NCBI RefSeq assembly: GCF_001908105.1
Contig: NZ_MKGQ01000017.1
Coordinates: 1 to 50,113 of the forward strand
Source of the DNA: Xenorhabdus eapokensis
Lineage (GTDB): Bacteria > Pseudomonadota > Gammaproteobacteria > Enterobacterales > Enterobacteriaceae
Direction of reading: 5' to 3'
Length of the DNA: 50,113 nt
The notes below the pieces were generated by a model. It saw only the letters and a list, made by a program, of their open reading frames with translations. It did not search any database and was not told the DNA's origin. Position numbers and translations under genes: made by a program. How positions within the stretch are numbered: position 1 is the first letter of the stretch; every line of letters begins with the position of its first letter. Below, in pieces: positions 9,124-17,950 of this stretch.

Positions 9124-11370
9124 ATGCTCATGCGCTTACGGGAAATTGTCGAACAGGTTGCAATGGCAACTAATTTATCGGAAGCGCTTGAGTTATTGGT
9201 TAATGAAACATGTCTGGCAATAAACACGGATGTTTGCTCTATCTATTTGGCGGATCATCAGCGGCAATGTTATTACCTGATGGCGACCAAAGGGCTAAGA
9301 AAACCGAAAGGGCGAGCAATTAGTCTCTCCTTTGATGAAGGCGTTGTGGGGCAAGTTGGGCGTTTATCCGAATTAATTAATCTCGCTGATGTCCGTGAGC
9401 ATCCTAGTTTTAAATATATTCCTCAGGTAAGAGAAGAAAGTCTGCGGGCTTTTTTAGGTGTGCCGATTATTTATCGTCGCCAATTGCAGGGAATATTAGT
9501 CGTCCAGCAATATGAGCGACGGTTATTTAATGAAAGTGAAGAATCTTTCATGGTGACATTGGCGATGCAGCTTGCGGCGGTTCTCGCTCAGGCACAAACA
9601 AAAGGGGTATTCGGCCAGTATCGTCAGACCCGCATTAAGGCGCTTACCATTTCTAATGGCATTGTTATGGCACAGGGATGGCAAGATCGTTCCCAGCCTT
9701 TGTTGGAACAAGTGACTGAAGCATCGACCCTGGATTATCAGGCTGAACGCGCCAGGCTGACTTTTGCCCTTGAAGAAGCAACCGCTGAGTGCCGTCGTAT
9801 CAGTAAACGCTTTACTGCCAGTTCACAGAAAGAAAGTGCCGCCATTTTCGATCTCTATTCTCATTTATTAAATGATCCTCAACTCAAGCGGGATCTGTTT
9901 TATTCCGTCGATAACGGTTTTGTGGCGGAATGGGCGGTTAAAACTGTGATTGAAAAATATGCTGAACAGTTTACCAGCTTGCAAGATCTTTATATGCGCG
10001 AGCGGGCATCGGATCTACGGGCACTCGGCCAACGGGTGCTGTTTCATCTGAATGGCTCCTTCACGGGCACAAGGCAGTGGCCGCAGCGCTTTATACTGGT
10101 TGCTGATGAACTCAGTGCCAACTTGTTGGCTGAGTTGCCACAAGATCAATTGGTTGGCGTGATTGTGCGCGATGGCGCGACTCACTCCCATTCTGCAATA
10201 TTGGTTCGTGCGATGGGTATTCCCGCTATCATGGGAGCGGATATCCAGCCTGAGTTGTTACACAACCGGACACTCATTCTTGATGGTTATCGTGGCGAAA
10301 TTTTTATTGAACCAGAGCCTCTGGTTGCCCAGGAATACCAACAACTTATTGAAGAAGAAAAAGTTATCAGCAAATTAGCTGAATATGAACAGCAGAAACA
10401 AGCGCGGCTAAAAAGTGGAGAACGGGTTCTGGTGCAGCTTAACGCAGGCTTGAGTCTGAAACATGAACGGCAGATAGAAGATAATATTGACGGTATTGGG
10501 CTGTACCGCACCGAAATCCCGTTTATGCTGCATAGCGGTTTCCCATCAGAAGATGAGCAGAAAAATCGTTACCAAGAGATACTGGAGCTTTTCCCTGATA
10601 AGCCAGTCGTATTGAGAACACTGGATATTGGCGCTGATAAACAACTTCCCTATATGCCCATCAATGAAGAAAACCCTTGTCTGGGCTGGCGGGGAATTCG
10701 CATCACGCTGGATCAACCGGAAATATTCCTGATTCAGCTACGTGCGATGCTAAAAGCCAATGCACAGACTGGCAATTTAAAAATACTCTTGCCGATGGTA
10801 ACCAGTATTGAAGAGATTGATGAAGCCCGAAAACTGATTGAGAGAGCGAAAATTGAAGTAGAGCAAACACTAGCCGATACCATCACAATGCCCCAGATTG
10901 GTATGATGCTTGAAGTACCTTCTACCCTTTTTTTGCTGCCCCAATTAAAGCAACGGATTGATTTTGTTTCTATTGGTACGAATGATTTAACCCAGTATTT
11001 GCTTGCCGTGGATCGCAATAATACACACGTCGCTTCGCTATATGATAATTTACATCCTGCGGTGATTAAGGCCTTGAAACTCGCCTTTGATGAATGTCAG
11101 CGCCTTGATCTCCCGATTAGCATATGCGGAGAAATGGCAGGTCTACCAATGGGAACACTCATATTGCTTGGCTTAGGTTATCGTAGCCTGAGCATGAGTG
11201 GCCGCAGCGTTCCGCGTACTAAGTATTTATTACGCCACTTGGATGCTAAAGAACTAGAGCATCTTATTAAATTGATTTTGCAAGCTGAAACCAGCCATGA
11301 GGTCAAAGCGCTCTCAGCCGAATTTATGGAATCGCATGGCTTGGGTGGCTTGATTCGAGGGGGGATTTAG
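9124..11370 (+). CDS. ptsP: Phosphoenolpyruvate-protein phosphotransferase PtsP (EI-Ntr)
   Basis: The first enzyme of the nitrogen-related PTS, passing phosphate from PEP to NPr and then to EIIA-Ntr. It has 748 residues: an N-terminal GAF domain (about 1-165), then the enzyme I fold. The phosphorylated histidine is in THSHSAI (His356). PEP-binding segments include GIGLYRTEIPFM, RTLDIGADKQLPY and the C-terminal SICGEMAG. The gene follows rppH directly. In E. coli lgt comes next; here a toxin-antitoxin pair intervenes. Confidence 0.97.
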   Translation: MLMRLREIVEQVAMATNLSEALELLVNETCLAINTDVCSIYLADHQRQCYYLMATKGLRKPKGRAISLSFDEGVVGQVGRLSELINLADVREHPSFKYIPQVREESLRAFLGVPIIYRRQLQGILVVQQYERRLFNESEESFMVTLAMQLAAVLAQAQTKGVFGQYRQTRIKALTISNGIVMAQGWQDRSQPLLEQVTEASTLDYQAERARLTFALEEATAECRRISKRFTASSQKESAAIFDLYSHLLNDPQLKRDLFYSVDNGFVAEWAVKTVIEKYAEQFTSLQDLYMRERASDLRALGQRVLFHLNGSFTGTRQWPQRFILVADELSANLLAELPQDQLVGVIVRDGATHSHSAILVRAMGIPAIMGADIQPELLHNRTLILDGYRGEIFIEPEPLVAQEYQQLIEEEKVISKLAEYEQQKQARLKSGERVLVQLNAGLSLKHERQIEDNIDGIGLYRTEIPFMLHSGFPSEDEQKNRYQEILELFPDKPVVLRTLDIGADKQLPYMPINEENPCLGWRGIRITLDQPEIFLIQLRAMLKANAQTGNLKILLPMVTSIEEIDEARKLIERAKIEVEQTLADTITMPQIGMMLEVPSTLFLLPQLKQRIDFVSIGTNDLTQYLLAVDRNNTHVASLYDNLHPAVIKALKLAFDECQRLDLPISICGEMAGLPMGTLILLGLGYRSLSMSGRSVPRTKYLLRHLDAKELEHLIKLILQAETSHEVKALSAEFMESHGLGGLIRGGI

Positions 11371-11403
11371 AAAAGCTATACAAAAAAAGAGCTATTTTCT
11401 TCA

Positions 11404-11471
11404 TGTACGTGTATTTAAATTGTACATATTGTGAATCATCAGATTCTTTTGTACTATTTAAATGTGTACAA
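11404..11471. promoter_or_regulatory. Two 23-bp palindromic operators upstream of the toxin-antitoxin pair
   Basis: Two similar inverted repeats lie at 11404-11426 and 11449-11471. The first runs TGTAC...TGTACA and the second TTGTAC...GTACAA; both have a TATTTAAAT core. Their centres are 45 bp apart, about four helical turns. The second ends just before the AGGAGG ribosome site of the antitoxin gene. DUF1778 antitoxins bind DNA as ribbon-helix-helix dimers and usually repress their own promoter, so these are the likely sites. Confidence 0.7.
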
Positions 11472-11490
11472 AAAATAGGAGGACTTAATT

Positions 11491-11769
11491 ATGCCTCAGA
11501 TTCCAGTAGAAACCAATGACCGTATGTCCTTACGGATTTCTTCAGACGACAAATTGTTGTTGATACGTGCAGCCGCCTTGCAACATACCAATCTAACCGA
11601 GTTTGTAGTCCGTAATGTGGTGTCAGTAGCACGAAAGGTCATTGACGAAAATGAGCGATTGGAACTCACCGAGAGAGACAGTTTGCGTGTACTGAACCTT
11701 TTGGATAACCCGCCGACACCTAACGATAAGTTAATGGCCGCAGCATTTGCCCTACCAAAGAGGCCATAG
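11491..11769 (+). CDS. DUF1778 (TacA-like) ribbon-helix-helix antitoxin
   Basis: A 92-residue protein of the TacA/DUF1778 family. The N-terminal MSLRISSDDKLLLIRAAAL segment is the typical ribbon-helix-helix DNA-binding part. The C-terminal tail with LLDNPPTPNDKLMAAA matches the region that wraps the acetyltransferase toxin in TacAT systems. It has a strong ribosome site (AGGAGG) and precedes the toxin gene by 2 bp. It should neutralise the toxin and, as a complex, repress the operon at the palindromes upstream. Confidence 0.9.
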   Translation: MPQIPVETNDRMSLRISSDDKLLLIRAAALQHTNLTEFVVRNVVSVARKVIDENERLELTERDSLRVLNLLDNPPTPNDKLMAAAFALPKRP

Positions 11770-11771
11770 TG

Positions 11772-12296
11772 ATGTTACCGATCTGGTATGAAGAGCCTAT
11801 CAGTAAACATCATGATCGTGCCTCTTTAGACTGTGGTGATTATACGTTGAATCAGTTTTTACATCGCCATGCAAGGCAGAATCACGAGAAGGGTGGGGCA
11901 AAAACTTATCTTGCTATTACTGATGATATCAATAAGAAGATACTTGGATATTACACGCTTAGCCCTGCTTCTGTCACTTACGAACGTGTACCTGAAGTGG
12001 TTAAGCGTGGTCTGGCACGTCATGAAGTGCCAGTTTTTCGACTTGGCCGCTTGGCAGTGGATGTTTCAGCACAAAATCGAGGGCTTGGGGGACAATTATT
12101 ACTTGCCGCAGGACGACGCTGTCTTTTGGTTGCTATGCAAGCGGGGGGTGTTGCTCTTCTGATTGATGCTAAGAATCAACAGGTTGCAAAATGGTATGAG
12201 AGTTTTGGCGCAGTCCCGTTATTAGATGCTCCTTTATCTCTGTTATTGCCATTCAAAACTATCCATCTTGCGCTGACCACGGCCGGAAAATTGTAA
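11772..12296 (+). CDS. GNAT acetyltransferase toxin (TacT-like)
   Basis: A protein of about 174 residues of the GNAT fold, paired with a DUF1778 antitoxin. Known members acetylate the amino group of charged tRNAs and block translation. The acetyl-CoA loop appears as QNRGLGGQLL; the ends FRLGRLAVD and KWYESFGAVPL are typical. A GTG at 11769 could also serve as start, overlapping the antitoxin stop. The pair interrupts the conserved ptsP-lgt order, so it was probably gained by transfer. The tRNA specificity cannot be told from sequence alone. Confidence 0.9.
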   Translation: MLPIWYEEPISKHHDRASLDCGDYTLNQFLHRHARQNHEKGGAKTYLAITDDINKKILGYYTLSPASVTYERVPEVVKRGLARHEVPVFRLGRLAVDVSAQNRGLGGQLLLAAGRRCLLVAMQAGGVALLIDAKNQQVAKWYESFGAVPLLDAPLSLLLPFKTIHLALTTAGKL

Positions 12297-12458
12297 ATGT
12301 AACGAAAGATCTTAGCGCTTGCTACTTACGGTTTAGTGGTGGGAGCGAGTCACTTGCCTGTGTTATCATCAGCGATTATTTGTCTTAAGCCATTCAAGTC
12401 ATATAATTTACTCGCACAAGATCATTCATTCACACAACATTATTTTTAGTGGGGAACG

Positions 12459-13349
12459 ATGAGCATTAGCTATCTGGCATTTCCTAATATTGACCCAGTC
12501 ATATTTTCAATCGGGCCTGTATCCCTCCACTGGTACGGTTTTATGTATCTGGTTGGTTTTGTTTTTGCCATGTGGCTGGCAAATCGCCGTGCGGCAAAGC
12601 CGAACAGTGGCTGGAACAAAGCCGAAGTTGAGAACTTACTGTATGCAGGGTTTGTCGGGGTTTTCGTCGGTGGACGCCTCGGTTATGTTCTGTTCTATAA
12701 CCTCCCAATGTTCCTTGATAACCCGCTTTATCTGTTTAAAGTTTGGGATGGAGGAATGTCTTTCCACGGTGGATTGATAGGGGTTATCTGCGCGATGTGG
12801 TGGTTTGCGCGCCGCACCAAGCGCCACTTCTTACAAGTCGCAGATTTTGTTGCTCCATTGGTTCCCTTTGGTTTGGGGATGGGGCGTATTGGTAACTTTA
12901 TCAACGGAGAATTGTGGGGGCGTGTTACGCTTGATACGCCGTGGGCGATGTTATTCCCAGGCTCCCGCAGTGAAGATATTGCTCTAGCCACAGACAATCC
13001 TTCGTTATGGCCTATTCTGGAAAAATATGGTGTCCTGCCCCGCCATCCATCACAGCTATATGAGATGGTGCTTGAAGGCATTGTATTATTTATCATCCTC
13101 AATTTATTTATCCGTAAACCGCGCCCGATGGGGAGTGTTTCAGGTTTATTCCTGATTGGTTACGGTGCATTTCGCATAATAGTCGAATTTTTCCGCCAGC
13201 CTGACGCCCAGCTTGGGCTGTTTGAAGGGATAAGTATGGGGCAAATGCTTTCTATCCCAATGATTTTATTCGGAATATTTATGATGATATGGGCGTATAA
13301 ATATCCTGGCAACAAAACCCGCAATAACAAGGTACAAGAGGCAAAATGA
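12459..13349 (+). CDS. lgt: Prolipoprotein diacylglyceryl transferase Lgt
   Basis: An inner-membrane enzyme that transfers diacylglycerol from phosphatidylglycerol to the lipobox cysteine of prolipoproteins, the first lipoprotein maturation step. It has 296 residues and several membrane spans. The signature region [14 protein letters not shown] and the segments [10 protein letters not shown] and [10 protein letters not shown] are present. It overlaps thyA by 4 bp (ATGA), as in E. coli. Its substrates in this window include MltA. Confidence 0.97.
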   Translation: MSISYLAFPNIDPVIFSIGPVSLHWYGFMYLVGFVFAMWLANRRAAKPNSGWNKAEVENLLYAGFVGVFVGGRLGYVLFYNLPMFLDNPLYLFKVWDGGMSFHGGLIGVICAMWWFARRTKRHFLQVADFVAPLVPFGLGMGRIGNFINGELWGRVTLDTPWAMLFPGSRSEDIALATDNPSLWPILEKYGVLPRHPSQLYEMVLEGIVLFIILNLFIRKPRPMGSVSGLFLIGYGAFRIIVEFFRQPDAQLGLFEGISMGQMLSIPMILFGIFMMIWAYKYPGNKTRNNKVQEAK

Positions 13350-14140
13350 AACAGTATCTGGATTTAATGAAAAAAGTTCTGGAAGAGGGCACAGCAAAAG
13401 ATGACCGTACAGGGACGGGAACACTCTCTATTTTTGGTCATCAGATGCGTTTCAATTTGCAAGAAGGTTTTCCGTTGGTAACAACCAAGCGTTGCCATAT
13501 TCGTTCCATTATCCATGAATTGCTTTGGTTCTTGAATGGCGACACCAATATCAAATACCTGCATGATAATGGCGTGTCTATCTGGGATGAATGGGCTGAT
13601 GAAAATGGCGATTTGGGGCCGGTTTATGGTCAACAATGGCGTGCCTGGGGCTCTGCGGATGGTCGTCAAATCGATCAATTAACTCAGGTTATTGAACAGT
13701 TGAAAAGTGATCCTGATTCACGTCGGATCATCGTTTCTGCATGGAACGTTGGAGAGTTGGATAAAATGGCGTTGGCGCCATGCCATGCTTTTTTCCAGTT
13801 TTACGTAGCGGATGGCAAACTTTCCTGCCAGCTTTACCAGCGCTCTTGTGACGTATTTTTAGGGTTGCCATTCAACATCGCCAGTTATGCCCTGTTGGTG
13901 CATATGATGGCTCAACAGTGTGATCTTGAAGTTGGTGATTTTGTCTGGACGGGTGGTGATACTCACCTGTACAGCAACCATTTGGAACAGACCAAACTGC
14001 AATTAAGCCGTGAGCCACGCGCGTTACCTAAGTTAGTAATTAAGCGTAAGCCAGAATCATTGTTTGATTATCGATTCGAAGACTTCGAGATTGTGGACTA
14101 TGATCCACATCCTGGTATTAAAGCTCCAGTTGCAATTTAA
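13346..14140 (+). CDS. thyA: Thymidylate synthase ThyA
   Basis: Makes dTMP from dUMP using methylenetetrahydrofolate. It has 264 residues, the usual length. The catalytic cysteine is Cys146 in [14 protein letters not shown], and the RRIIVSAWN and [15 protein letters not shown] segments bind substrate. It starts within the stop of lgt. An AT-rich island follows in place of ppdA, which is the next gene in E. coli. Confidence 0.98.
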   Translation: MKQYLDLMKKVLEEGTAKDDRTGTGTLSIFGHQMRFNLQEGFPLVTTKRCHIRSIIHELLWFLNGDTNIKYLHDNGVSIWDEWADENGDLGPVYGQQWRAWGSADGRQIDQLTQVIEQLKSDPDSRRIIVSAWNVGELDKMALAPCHAFFQFYVADGKLSCQLYQRSCDVFLGLPFNIASYALLVHMMAQQCDLEVGDFVWTGGDTHLYSNHLEQTKLQLSREPRALPKLVIKRKPESLFDYRFEDFEIVDYDPHPGIKAPVAI

Positions 14141-14251
14141 TTCTCTTTTTCCATCCTCAAATCTGGGGATGGAAAATGTATTTACCCTCATTAATTATTT
14201 ATTCCATTAATTATATTTGTTTTTGTGCAGTAAATTCATCCTGTAGAGAGC

Positions 14252-14279
14252 TTGACATTTTTTAATCAATAAGTAGATT
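14252..14279 (+). promoter_or_regulatory. Putative promoter of the AlaX-like/LysE island
   Basis: TTGACA at 14252-14257 and TAGATT at 14274-14279 are separated by 16 bp. The pair lies 35 bp upstream of the AlaX-like start codon. The match is perfect at -35 and fair at -10, in an AT-rich background, so chance is possible. Confidence 0.45.
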
Positions 14280-14314
14280 AAATGTTTATAACATAAACAG
14301 TAGGCGAAATTGAC

Positions 14315-15208
14315 ATGTTAAGTAACTCAGTAATTGAATCTTCATTTATGACTGGGCAATTGAATTTGGATGCAATAGTCATCGATATATTAAAATATAA
14401 TAATGGTTATATTATTATTACGGATAATAGCCCATTTTATCCTGAAAACTATAAATGGGGAGATCAAAAAAGTGATATTGGAATTATAGTCTTTAGTACC
14501 CATATATTAAATATTGTCAAAACTTATACCGCGGCTATCATTGACGGACAAGTTTATATTGGTCAGAATATACCTAACAAATTAAATTCAGAAGATAAAC
14601 TTATTCCAGCACACTATTTAGAGTCACTAAATGGTCTGGAAGAAAAGGTTATCATAGATAAAAGAATTATTATAGGTAAAAAAATTGAGTTATCTGTTGA
14701 TGCAGAAGCCAGACATAAAATAAGTGCAGCACATAGCATGGCACATTTTATGTCTTTGGCTCTAAATAAGGTGGCTAATAAATATTGGAATAAAAATTAT
14801 GATACAGATAGTTTAGGCAATTTTAATTTGGATAAAGCATCAATATTTAAATCGTCAATTTCTGAGTTACAATCCGTAGATATATATCGATTTGGTAAAT
14901 CGATAAAGAAAAAAGGATTTGATAAGGCAGCCTTTTTGCAGGACATTAATCGTGTTAATGAAGAAATTAATCTCACCTTGAAAAACTGGCTTTCAACCGG
15001 AAGAGAAATACAGGTTGAATACACATCAAAAAATATTGAAGATTTACGATTATGGAAAAGTACTGTAGAAAATCATCCAGTTATTATCCCTTGTGGTGGG
15101 ACTCATATAAAAAATACAGAAGAAATAGGGGATGTTAAAGTGGAAATCAGTCCAGGAGAAAGTGATGAATATGTTGTAATCACCACACATTGTCAGTTGA
15201 GATCATAA
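14315..15208 (+). CDS. AlaX-like trans-editing alanyl-tRNA-synthetase-related protein
   Basis: A 297-residue protein without a synthetase core. The N-terminal part resembles the AlaRS/AlaX beta-barrel: DNSPFYPENYKWGDQKSDIG recalls the family's FY.E..G..GD.G pattern. The second additional (editing) domain shows the zinc-binding pairs H140-SMA-H144 and C260-GGT-H264, followed by IKNTEEIG as in AlaRS. Such free-standing proteins hydrolyse wrongly charged aminoacyl-tRNAs, usually Ser-tRNA-Ala, in the cytoplasm. The sequence is diverged, and about 90 residues separate the two motif pairs from usual spacing landmarks, so substrate may differ. Two bp separate its stop from the ATG of a LysE-type exporter, and an Fe/2OG oxygenase follows. 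I infer a self-protection role against a non-standard amino acid made by the cluster. Confidence 0.75.
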   Translation: MLSNSVIESSFMTGQLNLDAIVIDILKYNNGYIIITDNSPFYPENYKWGDQKSDIGIIVFSTHILNIVKTYTAAIIDGQVYIGQNIPNKLNSEDKLIPAHYLESLNGLEEKVIIDKRIIIGKKIELSVDAEARHKISAAHSMAHFMSLALNKVANKYWNKNYDTDSLGNFNLDKASIFKSSISELQSVDIYRFGKSIKKKGFDKAAFLQDINRVNEEINLTLKNWLSTGREIQVEYTSKNIEDLRLWKSTVENHPVIIPCGGTHIKNTEEIGDVKVEISPGESDEYVVITTHCQLRS

Positions 15209-15210
15209 AG

Positions 15211-15852
15211 ATGATTAGCTTTGAATTGATATCCATATTTATTTTATTGGCGTTGCTCTCTTATCTGACACCTGGTCCCGATTGGGCCGTTATCAGTAAA
15301 GGCGTATTCAAGAGTAAAAGGGAAGGAATGCTCACTGCATTTGGTGTGCAAGCCGGGTTGTTTTTTCACCTTGTTTTAGGATCATTGGGTGCTACAGTTA
15401 TTCTGGCGACATCGAAACTAGCTTTTAGTATATTGCAAATCATTGGAGCCTTTTATCTTGTTTATCTGGGAATCTCTGGGGTAAGAGAAATTTATTGCAA
15501 TAAAAATCAACAACAATCTGTCACAGTTTCACAAGATGTCGTCAAACAGAAAAGAAACCCTTTTTTAATTGGGCTTCTGACCAATGTGTTTAATCCAAAA
15601 GTAGCCATATTTTTTATCAGTATTTTGCCTCAATTTATTAATCCATCACTACCCCCGCTAAGACAAGTTATCATACTTGGGATTATTGATATTATCATTG
15701 GTATATTTTGGTGGATTATATTTGTTTATGCACTATCTTATATTCAGAATTTATTTTTAAAAGGAAATTTCCAAGTTATCATTGAATCTATCACTAATGC
15801 ATTTTTATTGTTATTTGGGTTTATTATGTTAGCAAGTGCTATTTTTATGTAA
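15211..15852 (+). CDS. LysE/RhtB-family amino-acid exporter
   Basis: A membrane protein of about 213 residues with six hydrophobic segments. The N-terminal LLSYLTPGPDWAVISKG and LGISGVREIY are typical of LysE/RhtB transporters, as is GLLTNVFNPKVAIFFISILP. Members export amino acids and close derivatives. I start it at ATG 15211, two bases after the AlaX-like stop; a TTG 21 bases upstream is also open. It is probably co-transcribed with the editing protein. Confidence 0.9.
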   Translation: MISFELISIFILLALLSYLTPGPDWAVISKGVFKSKREGMLTAFGVQAGLFFHLVLGSLGATVILATSKLAFSILQIIGAFYLVYLGISGVREIYCNKNQQQSVTVSQDVVKQKRNPFLIGLLTNVFNPKVAIFFISILPQFINPSLPPLRQVIILGIIDIIIGIFWWIIFVYALSYIQNLFLKGNFQVIIESITNAFLLLFGFIMLASAIFM

Positions 15853-15908
15853 ATAATTTATTACTGTAATATGTGATTTTCTGTCCAAATTTATCTATAG
15901 AGTCAGGG

Positions 15909-15944
15909 GCATCAATATGAAATTTATTGATGCTATTCTTCTTT
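15909..15944 (+). terminator. Hairpin between exporter and oxygenase genes
   Basis: The 8-bp stem GCATCAAT / ATTGATGC (15909-15916 and 15926-15933) is followed by TATTCTTCTTT. This looks like a weak intrinsic terminator or attenuator, so the oxygenase gene may be only partly co-transcribed with the two genes before it. Confidence 0.5.
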
Positions 15945-15964
15945 AAAATAAATAAGGTTAGGTA

Positions 15965-17644
15965 ATGAACGATAGAAGTTTGCTTATTGTATATGATAAT
16001 TCTTTTTATAATAAATTAGGGAGGGGTAATATTTCTATAAACTCATTTTGTAATATAATTGGTTTTTTTGAAAATTACAATTTCGATGTGTGTAATATAG
16101 ATGATCATATATCAAAAGGAAATTCCATAAGTGATATTGATATTCTGATTACAACTAATGATGTTTCACAAAATAATATAGATGAACAACCTAATATATC
16201 TATCATATTCTCTTTGTCTGAAATTTACTCGCATACTGAAAGTAACTCTATGAACAAAGAGATTATTACTAAAAATATAGAATTCAAGCATAAAAAATAT
16301 GATTATTTAAATCAGCTTGATGGAGAAATGAATATAAGTTACGGAGGAGAATTTTTCCATTTACATGGTAATTATGTAAGACAGTTTTTTGATTATAAAG
16401 GATGGCAGAGTTTCATAAATTACGACGATTTTGTTATTGGGTTGAAAAAGAATGAGAACAATAAAAAATTCTATTATCTTGGTTTATTGAATACCTATTC
16501 ATCATTCTATTTTGCAAAATACGATAATGAGAGGTTTTTAAAAAGAATTATTAAAGATATTATTGACAACGATAAAAAAGAACTCCATTTTAAGTCGGAG
16601 AAAAGTTTTTCTAATAATATAAAGGAATATGAAAAATCAGATAATATTCATGATTTATCTAAAATTAAAGGTAACCATATTATTCACATTGATAATGGTG
16701 AGTTAATTAAAAAAGGGTTCTATGATGATCCATTGAATAGCCCTTATAATTGTCTGAATAAATTTCTTTCCGAAAGTTTTAAACGAATAACCTATCTTAA
16801 CCAAGAGATCATAGAAAATTTATACAACTTTAAAAATTATGGTAATGATTATGGTGTATTTTTATTAAAAGGCTTAAATTTTGATGGTATTTTACCTCCC
16901 ACTCCGTCACATGCGTTGCATTATCCTGATAAAGGAAATTTTTATGGTGAATTGTGGTTAGCCATGATTTCAGAATTTCTCGGTTGTGCCGTTGGGTATT
17001 CACAAGAAAAAAATGGCAACATATTCCAAAATTTGGTTCCCAGTATAAAAAAAGAGTTTCTATTATCATCGGAAAGTTCAAAAAAAGAACTTGATTTTCA
17101 TACAGAAATTGCTTTCCATCCATTAATGTGTGATTACGTTTTACTGTATTGCTTACGTCAAGATCATGAAAAAAATGCTAAAACCTTTACATCAAGTGCT
17201 AAGATGATGCTCCGTGACTTGTCTCTAGAAGAAGTTAAAATATTGTCTGAGCCACTCTTTATCACAGGAATAGATTACTCTTATGGTAGCCCTAATGGAG
17301 TAAAAGGTAATGGTCCTCTGACTTCAATTCTTTATGGCAATCCTAATGATCCTTATATGATCTATGATTTAGATTTAATGAAAGGGCTTAATACAGAGGC
17401 TGAATTAATTCTTGATAAACTTAAAAAAATTGCCAATAAATATAAATATTGGGTTGCCCTTGAAGCAGGGGACTTACTTATCATTGATAATAACCGCTGT
17501 GTACATGGTCGTTCAGAGTTTATACCGCGTTATGATGGCTATGATAGGTGGTTATTACGAACTTGTGTGTTAACCAATATTAAACAGGCAAGATCAAATA
17601 TTCTTGAAGAGCCTAGAATTATTAATACACGATTTATAGTTTAG
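15965..17644 (+). CDS. Fe(II)/2-oxoglutarate-dependent oxygenase (clavaminate synthase/TauD-like) with novel N-terminal domain
   Basis: A 559-residue protein. The C-terminal half (about 290-540) carries the jelly-roll oxygenase signature: the iron triad H379-x-E381 in LDFHTEIAFHP and distal His514 in RCVHGRSEF, with Arg532 in DRWLLRTC as the likely 2OG ligand. HxE with these surroundings recalls the clavaminate synthase, AsnO and VioC group, which hydroxylate free amino acids. The first ~240 residues are not part of known members; LLIVYDNSF and DIDILITTND suggest an alpha/beta Rossmann-like fold, function unknown. The gene is very AT-rich compared with its flanks, suggesting transfer. With an amino-acid exporter and an AlaX-like editing protein next to it, I infer it makes a hydroxylated amino acid. 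The substrate is not known. Confidence 0.8.
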   Translation: MNDRSLLIVYDNSFYNKLGRGNISINSFCNIIGFFENYNFDVCNIDDHISKGNSISDIDILITTNDVSQNNIDEQPNISIIFSLSEIYSHTESNSMNKEIITKNIEFKHKKYDYLNQLDGEMNISYGGEFFHLHGNYVRQFFDYKGWQSFINYDDFVIGLKKNENNKKFYYLGLLNTYSSFYFAKYDNERFLKRIIKDIIDNDKKELHFKSEKSFSNNIKEYEKSDNIHDLSKIKGNHIIHIDNGELIKKGFYDDPLNSPYNCLNKFLSESFKRITYLNQEIIENLYNFKNYGNDYGVFLLKGLNFDGILPPTPSHALHYPDKGNFYGELWLAMISEFLGCAVGYSQEKNGNIFQNLVPSIKKEFLLSSESSKKELDFHTEIAFHPLMCDYVLLYCLRQDHEKNAKTFTSSAKMMLRDLSLEEVKILSEPLFITGIDYSYGSPNGVKGNGPLTSILYGNPNDPYMIYDLDLMKGLNTEAELILDKLKKIANKYKYWVALEAGDLLIIDNNRCVHGRSEFIPRYDGYDRWLLRTCVLTNIKQARSNILEEPRIINTRFIV

Positions 17645-17740
17645 ATTATTTTATAATAAAACCATTTGCACCCAATTTATTTAAATTTATCAAAACTACA
17701 TTTAGATTAAAAAATATCAATTAATATAAAAGGAACTATT

Positions 17741-17772
17741 AAAGAGTAGATTTCTACTCTACTCTTTTTTTA
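17741..17772 (+). terminator. Terminator at the end of the AT-rich island
   Basis: AGAGTAGA and TCTACTCT form a short-looped hairpin. An alternative pairing, AAAGAGTAG with CTACTCTTT, runs into a run of seven T. Apart from this hairpin and the palindrome at 17869, the 306-bp gap 17645-17950 shows no gene. Confidence 0.7.
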
Positions 17773-17868
17773 TGTTATGGTTTTTAAATTTAATTTTGTG
17801 AGCTATTACGCAATTAAAATGTAAAAAAGTAACGTGTCTGCTTTTTTTTCAAATCTCTTCGCATAATC

Positions 17869-17885
17869 AAACAGTAGTACTGTTT
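17869..17885. promoter_or_regulatory. 17-bp perfect palindrome upstream of ppdA
   Basis: AAACAGTA-G-TACTGTTT is a perfect inverted repeat ending 65 bp before the ppdA start. It could be an operator; no regulator can be named from the sequence. Confidence 0.4.
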
Positions 17886-17950
17886 ATTCTGTTTCTAATA
17901 GTAGATATTTCACCTGACCAAAATCTGAACGATAAATAAATCAGGAAATA

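Noticed and set aside
14147..14176. Hairpin TTTTCCATCC / GGATGGAAAA after thyA as a terminator
   Set aside because: The T-tract is on the 5' side and the A-tract on the 3' side of the stem, with no U-run after it; this is not the layout of an intrinsic terminator.
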